Below, piece after piece: positions 59,735 through 64,000 of a DNA stretch of 64,000 nucleotides. This DNA comes from Amycolatopsis orientalis DSM 40040 = KCTC 9412 (GTDB taxonomy: Bacteria; Actinomycetota; Actinomycetes; Mycobacteriales; Pseudonocardiaceae). The stretch is taken from positions 62,001-126,000 of the forward strand of contig NZ_ASJB01000061.1 in assembly GCF_000478275.1 (NCBI RefSeq). The letters are read 5' to 3'. Each line of letters begins with the position of its first letter. Position 1 is the first letter of the stretch. The position numbers and the translations under genes were made by a program. Under the pieces are notes generated by a model. That model saw nothing but the letters and a program-made list of their open reading frames with translations. It was not told the DNA's origin and made no database searches.

Positions 59735-59770
59735 CTCCCCGCCACCACCACGATCTGCCGGAGGACTCCC

Positions 59771-61465
59771 ATGTCGTCGCCCACGCGCGAAACGCCTGCC
59801 CGTACCCCCCGGGTCAAACAGAAACGGGGCGAGGGACAGTGGGCTCTGGGGTACCGCGAACCGCTGAACCCCAACGAGCGGTCCAAGAAGGACGACAACC
59901 CGCTGAACGTGCGGGCGCGGATCGAGAACATCTACGCCCATCGCGGGTTCGACGCGATCGACCCCGGTGACCTCCGCGGCCGGTTCCGCTGGTTCGGCCT
60001 CTACACCCAGCGCAAGCCCGGGATCGACGGCGGCCGCACGGCGACGCTCGAACCGGAAGAGCTCGACGACCGCTACTTCATGCTGCGGGTCCGGCTCGAC
60101 GGCGGCGCGCTGACCACCGATCAGCTGGCCGTGCTCGCCGAGATCTCGCAGACCCACGCGCGCGACACCGCCGACATCACCGACCGGCAGAACATCCAGT
60201 ACCACTGGATCCAGATCGAGGACGTCCCGACGATCTGGGCCAAGCTGGAGAAGGCCGGGATGACCACGATGGAGGCCTGCGGCGACAGCCCGCGCGTCAT
60301 CCTCGGCTCCCCCGTCGCCGGTATCGCCGCCGACGAGGTCATCGACGGCACGCCCGCGATCGACGAGATCAAGCGCCGCTACATCGGCGACCCGCGCTAC
60401 TCGAACCTGCCGCGCAAGTTCAAGACCGCGATCTCCGGCCAGCAGGACGTCGCCCACGAGATCCACGACGTCGCCTTCGTCGGCGTCGACCACCCGGAGC
60501 ACGGACCGGGTTTCGACGTCTGGGTCGGCGGCGGCCTGTCCACCAACCCGATGATCGGGCAGCGGCTCGGCGCCTGGGTCTCGCTCGACGAGGTCCCCGA
60601 CGTCTGGGAAGGCGTGATCAGCGTCTTCCGTGACTACGGCTACCGGCGCCTGCGTGCCCGCGCGCGCATCAAGTTCCTGGTGAAGGACTGGGGCGCCGCG
60701 AAGTTCCGCCAGGTCCTGGAGGACGAGTACCTCAAGCGGAAGCTGGCCGACGGCCCCGCGCCCGAGGTACCCGCGACCCAGATCGACCATGTCGGCGTGC
60801 ACCCGCAGACCGACGGCAGGTTCTACGTCGGCGCCGCACCGGTCGCGGGCCGGGTCTCCGGAGCCACCCTGCTGGCCGTCGCGAAGGCCGCCGAGCGCGC
60901 CGGATCGAACCGTGTCCGCCTCACCCCGCAGCAGAAACTCGTGATCCTCGACGTCCCCGAGGCCGAGGTCGGCGGGCTCAAGAGCGATCTGGCCGAGCTG
61001 GGCCTGCAGACCGAGCCGTCGCCGTGGCGGCGCGGGATCATGGCCTGCACCGGGCTGGAGTTCTGCAAGCTCGCCATCGTCGAGACGAAGGCCCGCGCGA
61101 TCGAACTGGTCACCGAGCTGGAGAAGCGCCTCGCCGACATCCAGTCCGAGATCGAGAACCCGGTGACCGTGCACCTCAACGGCTGCCCCAACTCCTGCGC
61201 CCGGATCCAGACCGCCGACATCGGGCTCAAGGGCCAGATCGTGACCGACGAGGACGGCAAGCAGGTCGAAGGCTTCCAGGTGCACCTCGGCGGCGGGCTC
61301 GGCCTGGACGCCGGATTCGGCCGGAAACTGCGCGGGCACAAGGTGACCGCGTCGGAGCTGACCGCCTACGTCGAACGGGTCGTGCGGGCGTACATCGCCG
61401 GACGCGAACCCGGTGAGCGTTTCGCCCAGTGGGTCACCCGGGCCGAGGAAAGCGTCCTGCAGTGA
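59771..61465 (+). CDS. sir: Ferredoxin-dependent assimilatory sulfite reductase (NirA/SirA type)
   Basis: 564 residues. Reduces sulfite to sulfide with six ferredoxin electrons using siroheme and a 4Fe-4S cluster. Cluster ligands C426 and C432 (ACTGLEFC) and C472 and C476 (NGCPNSC). Y78 and C170 occupy the places of the Tyr69-Cys161 cross-link of M. tuberculosis NirA, all with the same offset of nine. GGAGG lies 9 bases before ATG 59771. First enzyme gene of the sulfate-reduction operon. Confidence 0.95.
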   Translation: MSSPTRETPARTPRVKQKRGEGQWALGYREPLNPNERSKKDDNPLNVRARIENIYAHRGFDAIDPGDLRGRFRWFGLYTQRKPGIDGGRTATLEPEELDDRYFMLRVRLDGGALTTDQLAVLAEISQTHARDTADITDRQNIQYHWIQIEDVPTIWAKLEKAGMTTMEACGDSPRVILGSPVAGIAADEVIDGTPAIDEIKRRYIGDPRYSNLPRKFKTAISGQQDVAHEIHDVAFVGVDHPEHGPGFDVWVGGGLSTNPMIGQRLGAWVSLDEVPDVWEGVISVFRDYGYRRLRARARIKFLVKDWGAAKFRQVLEDEYLKRKLADGPAPEVPATQIDHVGVHPQTDGRFYVGAAPVAGRVSGATLLAVAKAAERAGSNRVRLTPQQKLVILDVPEAEVGGLKSDLAELGLQTEPSPWRRGIMACTGLEFCKLAIVETKARAIELVTELEKRLADIQSEIENPVTVHLNGCPNSCARIQTADIGLKGQIVTDEDGKQVEGFQVHLGGGLGLDAGFGRKLRGHKVTASELTAYVERVVRAYIAGREPGERFAQWVTRAEESVLQ

Positions 61466-61614
61466 CCGAACGAGCGAGCCCGTACTACTGCCCTTTCTGT
61501 GGCGATGAGGACCTGCGGCCGGAAGAGGGCGGCTCCTGGCTGTGCTCGGGCTGCCGCCGGGTCTTCACCGTGAAGTTCCTCGGACTGTCCTTTCCGGAGG
61601 TGTCGCAAGGATGA
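61462..61614 (+). CDS. 50-residue zinc-ribbon protein of the cysteine operon
   Basis: Starts at GTG 61462 overlapping the reductase stop (GTGA) and ends overlapping the cysH start (ATGA). C10/C13 (CPFC) and C28/C31 (CSGC) form a rubredoxin-like or zinc-ribbon knuckle pair. Small proteins occur at this spot in related operons. Could be an electron carrier or regulator; not tested as far as I know. Confidence 0.8.
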   Translation: MTERASPYYCPFCGDEDLRPEEGGSWLCSGCRRVFTVKFLGLSFPEVSQG

Positions 61615-62306
61615 CCGCCACTGCCGACTACAAGACCCTCGCCGAACGGGCCTCGAAGGAGCTCGCGGAAGCGACCGCGACCGAGGCCCTCCGCTGGACC
61701 GCGGAGACGTTCGGCGACGACTTCATCGTCGCGTCGAACATGCAGGACGCCGTCCTGCTCGATCTGGCCACCCAGGTCAAACCCGACGTCGACGTCCTGT
61801 TCCTGCAGACCGGCTACCACTTCCCGGAGACCATCGGCACCCGTGACGCGGTGCAGGCGGTGTACCCCGGCGTGCGGATCGTCAACGCCGAAGCCGAACA
61901 GAGCGTCGCCGAACAGGACGCGGAGTACGGCCCGAAGCTGCACGAACGCGACCCGAACCAGTGCTGCCACCTCCGCAAGGTCGTACCGCTGCGGAACACG
62001 CTCGCGAAGTACTCGGCGTGGGTGACCGGCGTCCGCCGCGTCGACGCGCCGACCCGCGCGAACACGCCGATCGTCACCTGGGACGACCGCAACGGGCTGG
62101 TGAAGATCAACCCGATCGCGCCGTGGTCCGACGACGAGTTCAGGAACTACATCGACGAGCACGGGATCCTCGAGAACCCGTTGGTGTCCATCGGTTATCT
62201 GTCGATCGGCTGCGCGCCGTGCACCGCGAAGGTCGCTCCGGGGCAAGACCCGCGCAGCGGCCGGTGGGCCGGTCAGGGCAAGACCGAGTGCGGCCTGCAC
62301 GGGTGA
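61611..62306 (+). CDS. cysH: Adenylyl-sulfate (APS) reductase CysH
   Basis: 231 residues. The CC...CxxC set (C118, C119, C201, C204) binds a 4Fe-4S cluster, which marks APS rather than PAPS reductases; C227 in KTECGLHG is the catalytic Cys. The PP-loop-like start has ASNMQDAVLLDLA. Produces sulfite for the reductase upstream. Confidence 0.96.
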   Translation: MTATADYKTLAERASKELAEATATEALRWTAETFGDDFIVASNMQDAVLLDLATQVKPDVDVLFLQTGYHFPETIGTRDAVQAVYPGVRIVNAEAEQSVAEQDAEYGPKLHERDPNQCCHLRKVVPLRNTLAKYSAWVTGVRRVDAPTRANTPIVTWDDRNGLVKINPIAPWSDDEFRNYIDEHGILENPLVSIGYLSIGCAPCTAKVAPGQDPRSGRWAGQGKTECGLHG

Positions 62307-62317
62307 GAAGGGACGAC

Positions 62318-63268
62318 ATGACCACGCTCGAACCAGCGGCCACTGTGCTCTCCGGGGGCTCCCCCCGGACCCCCATCGCCACCGACAACCTGGCGGCGCT
62401 GGAATCCGAGGCCATCCACATCTTCCGCGAGGTGGCGGGCGAGTTCGACCGGCCGGTGATCCTGTTCTCCGGCGGCAAGGACTCCACACTCCTGCTGCAC
62501 CTGGCGATCAAGGCGTTCTGGCCGGCGCCGGTGCCGTTCCCGCTGCTGCACGTGGACACCGGGCACAACTTCGACGAGGTCATCGACTTCCGCGACCGCG
62601 TGGTCGAGCAGCACGGGCTCCGGCTGGTGGTGGCGAAGGTCCAGGACTGGATCGACGACGGCAGGCTCGAAGAACGCGCCGACGGCATGCGCAACCCGCT
62701 GCAGACCACGCCGCTGCTCGACACGATCGCCGAGAACAAGTTCGACGCCGTCTTCGGCGGCGGGCGCCGCGACGAGGAACGGGCCCGCGCCAAGGAGCGG
62801 ATCTTCAGTCTCCGCAACGCCTTCGGCCAGTGGGAGCCGCGGCGGCAGCGGCCGGAGCTGTGGAACCTCTACAACGGCCGTCACCGTCCTGGCGAGCAGG
62901 TCCGCGTCTTCCCGTTGTCCAACTGGACCGAGGCGGACGTCTGGAACTACATCGCCAGGGAGAAGGTCGAACTGCCGTCGATCTACTACGCGCACCGGCG
63001 CGAGGTCTACCAGCGCGACGGCATGTGGCTGGCCGAAGGCCCGTGGGGCGGCCCGCGGCCGGGCGAGGAAGTGCGCGAACTGACCGTGCGCTACCGGACC
63101 GTCGGCGACGGTTCGTGCACCGGTGCCATCGAATCGACCGCCGCCACGGTGGACGAGGTCATCGCCGAGGTCTCGGCCTCCCGGCTCACCGAACGCGGCG
63201 CCACCCGCGCCGACGACCGGATGTCGGAGGCGGCGATGGAAGACCGCAAGCGGGAAGGGTACTTCTGA
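62318..63268 (+). CDS. cysD: Sulfate adenylyltransferase subunit 2 (CysD)
   Basis: 316 residues. PP-loop FSGGKDST, HVDTGHNFDEVIDFRD, FGGGRRDEERARAKERIFS and the C-terminal DRMSEAAMEDRKREGYF are standard CysD marks. Forms APS from sulfate and ATP together with CysN; its stop overlaps the cysN start. Confidence 0.97.
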   Translation: MTTLEPAATVLSGGSPRTPIATDNLAALESEAIHIFREVAGEFDRPVILFSGGKDSTLLLHLAIKAFWPAPVPFPLLHVDTGHNFDEVIDFRDRVVEQHGLRLVVAKVQDWIDDGRLEERADGMRNPLQTTPLLDTIAENKFDAVFGGGRRDEERARAKERIFSLRNAFGQWEPRRQRPELWNLYNGRHRPGEQVRVFPLSNWTEADVWNYIAREKVELPSIYYAHRREVYQRDGMWLAEGPWGGPRPGEEVRELTVRYRTVGDGSCTGAIESTAATVDEVIAEVSASRLTERGATRADDRMSEAAMEDRKREGYF

Positions 63269-64000
63269 TGTCCAGCCTCCTCAGGCTCGCGACCGCGGGC
63301 AGTGTGGACGACGGGAAGTCGACCCTGGTCGGGCGGCTCCTGTACGACACCAAATCCGTGCTCGCCGACCAGCTGGACGCGGTCACCCGCGCCAGTGTCG
63401 ACAAAGGACTGTCCACACCGGACCTCTCGCTGCTCGTGGACGGCCTGCGCTCGGAACGCGAACAGGGCATCACGATCGACGTGGCGTACCGGTATTTCGC
63501 GACCCCGAAGCGCAGCTTCGTCCTCGCGGACACCCCCGGCCACGTGCAGTACACGCGGAACACGGTGACCGGGGCGTCCACCGCGCAACTGGCCGTGCTG
63601 CTGGTCGACGCGCGCAAGGGCGTCATCGAGCAGACCCGGCGGCACGCCGCGGTACTCGCGCTGCTGGGCGTCCCGAACCTGGTGCTGGCGGTGAACAAGA
63701 TCGACCTCGTCGGCTACGACGAAGCGACGTTCACCGTGATCGCCGAGGAGTTCGCCGGGCACGCCGCGTCGCTGGGCTACGAGCGGGGTTCCGTGCTCGC
63801 GGTGCCGGTTTCGGCGCTGGTGGGCGACAACGTGGCGGAGAAGTCGGACAAGACGCCCTGGTACTCGGGCCCGACCCTGCTGGAACACCTGGAAACCGTT
63901 CCGGTGGCACCGGATCCGCACGATTCGCCGTTCCGCTTCCCGGTGCAGTACGTGATCCGGCCGCGGACGGCCGACCACCCCGACTACCGCGGGTACGCCG
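63268..64000 (+). CDS. cysN: Sulfate adenylyltransferase subunit 1 (CysN), partial
   Basis: 244 residues before the window ends. GTPase motifs GSVDDGKSTLVGRLLYD (G1), REQGITIDVAYRYF (G2), ADTPGHVQYTRN (G3) and NKIDLVG (G4), then the start of domain 2 (FRFPVQYVIRP). A fused APS kinase (CysC) domain cannot be excluded because the C-terminus is outside. Confidence 0.96.
   Translation, partial: MSSLLRLATAGSVDDGKSTLVGRLLYDTKSVLADQLDAVTRASVDKGLSTPDLSLLVDGLRSEREQGITIDVAYRYFATPKRSFVLADTPGHVQYTRNTVTGASTAQLAVLLVDARKGVIEQTRRHAAVLALLGVPNLVLAVNKIDLVGYDEATFTVIAEEFAGHAASLGYERGSVLAVPVSALVGDNVAEKSDKTPWYSGPTLLEHLETVPVAPDPHDSPFRFPVQYVIRPRTADHPDYRGYA

Noticed and set aside
1..64000. tRNA, rRNA, tmRNA or riboswitch genes
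   Set aside because: No cloverleaf, conserved rRNA segment or recognisable riboswitch core was found in the intergenic spaces read by eye; a covariance-model scan would be needed to exclude small ones.

Overview
The window is high-GC DNA with dense, mostly leader-poor operons, GTG/ATG/TTG starts and many 1-8 base stop/start overlaps. Gene content points to an actinomycete, most likely Amycolatopsis or a close relative in Pseudonocardiaceae. Supporting traits are an F420-type luciferase-like oxidoreductase, class F sortases, an RAE-controlled rifampicin monooxygenase and an SSI-type protease inhibitor. The block from about 3.4 to 24.9 kb also follows the Mycobacterium tuberculosis order glyS-smtB-zur-(YbjN)-uppS-recO-era-(deaminase-like)-CBS/CNNM-ybeY-phoH-rsmE-dnaJ2-hrcA. 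That comparison is from memory; no database was searched.

Layout. 0-3.3 kb: ABC-2 exporter plus a NarL/DesK-type two-component pair (response regulator cut by the window edge). 3.4-24.9 kb: the conserved housekeeping block. It is interrupted by two class F sortases with a candidate anchored substrate (5-7.6 kb), a zinc-regulation pair with a two-gene membrane unit (7.8-10.4 kb), and an insertion of four CD225/dispanin-like proteins with an RDD and a DUF2752 protein (12.6-16 kb). 25-28.3 kb: mmsA and a divergent PucR regulator. 28.4-32.3 kb: SSI inhibitor, DUF4173-type membrane protein and an OmpR-type two-component system. 32.5-37.3 kb: hydantoin/reductive-pyrimidine catabolism operon (NCS1 transporter, carbamoyl hydrolase, dihydropyrimidinase, F420-type oxidoreductase). 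37.3-45.1 kb: accessory enzymes, including a rifampicin monooxygenase behind a recognisable RAE, secreted peptidase-like hydrolase, styrene-monooxygenase-like flavoprotein, serine hydrolase, siderophore-interacting protein, and a SnoaL-like/TetR divergent pair with three phased operators.

45.4-56.7 kb is the most unusual part. Four tandem paralogous GNAT/BioF2-type acyltransferases and a degenerate adenylation-like protein form one operon. It diverges from a second operon with a fused GT2 glycosyltransferase/ATP-grasp protein, a Wzx-like flippase, a NodU/CmcH-type carbamoyltransferase and a membrane protein. Together these suggest a lipid-linked, acylated and carbamoylated glycoconjugate that is assembled inside and exported. 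I do not recognise it as a described pathway.

56.7-64 kb: hemW, a secreted protein, a frameshifted VOC protein with divergent TetR, and an assimilatory sulfate-reduction operon (leader peptide, ferredoxin sulfite reductase, zinc-ribbon protein, cysH, cysD, cysN cut by the window edge). Intergenic spaces between 3' ends are full of long perfect or near-perfect hairpins in several dispersed families, including three copies of one 46-bp palindrome and a run of four hairpins in 300 bp. No tRNA, rRNA, CRISPR array, transposase or prophage gene was seen.
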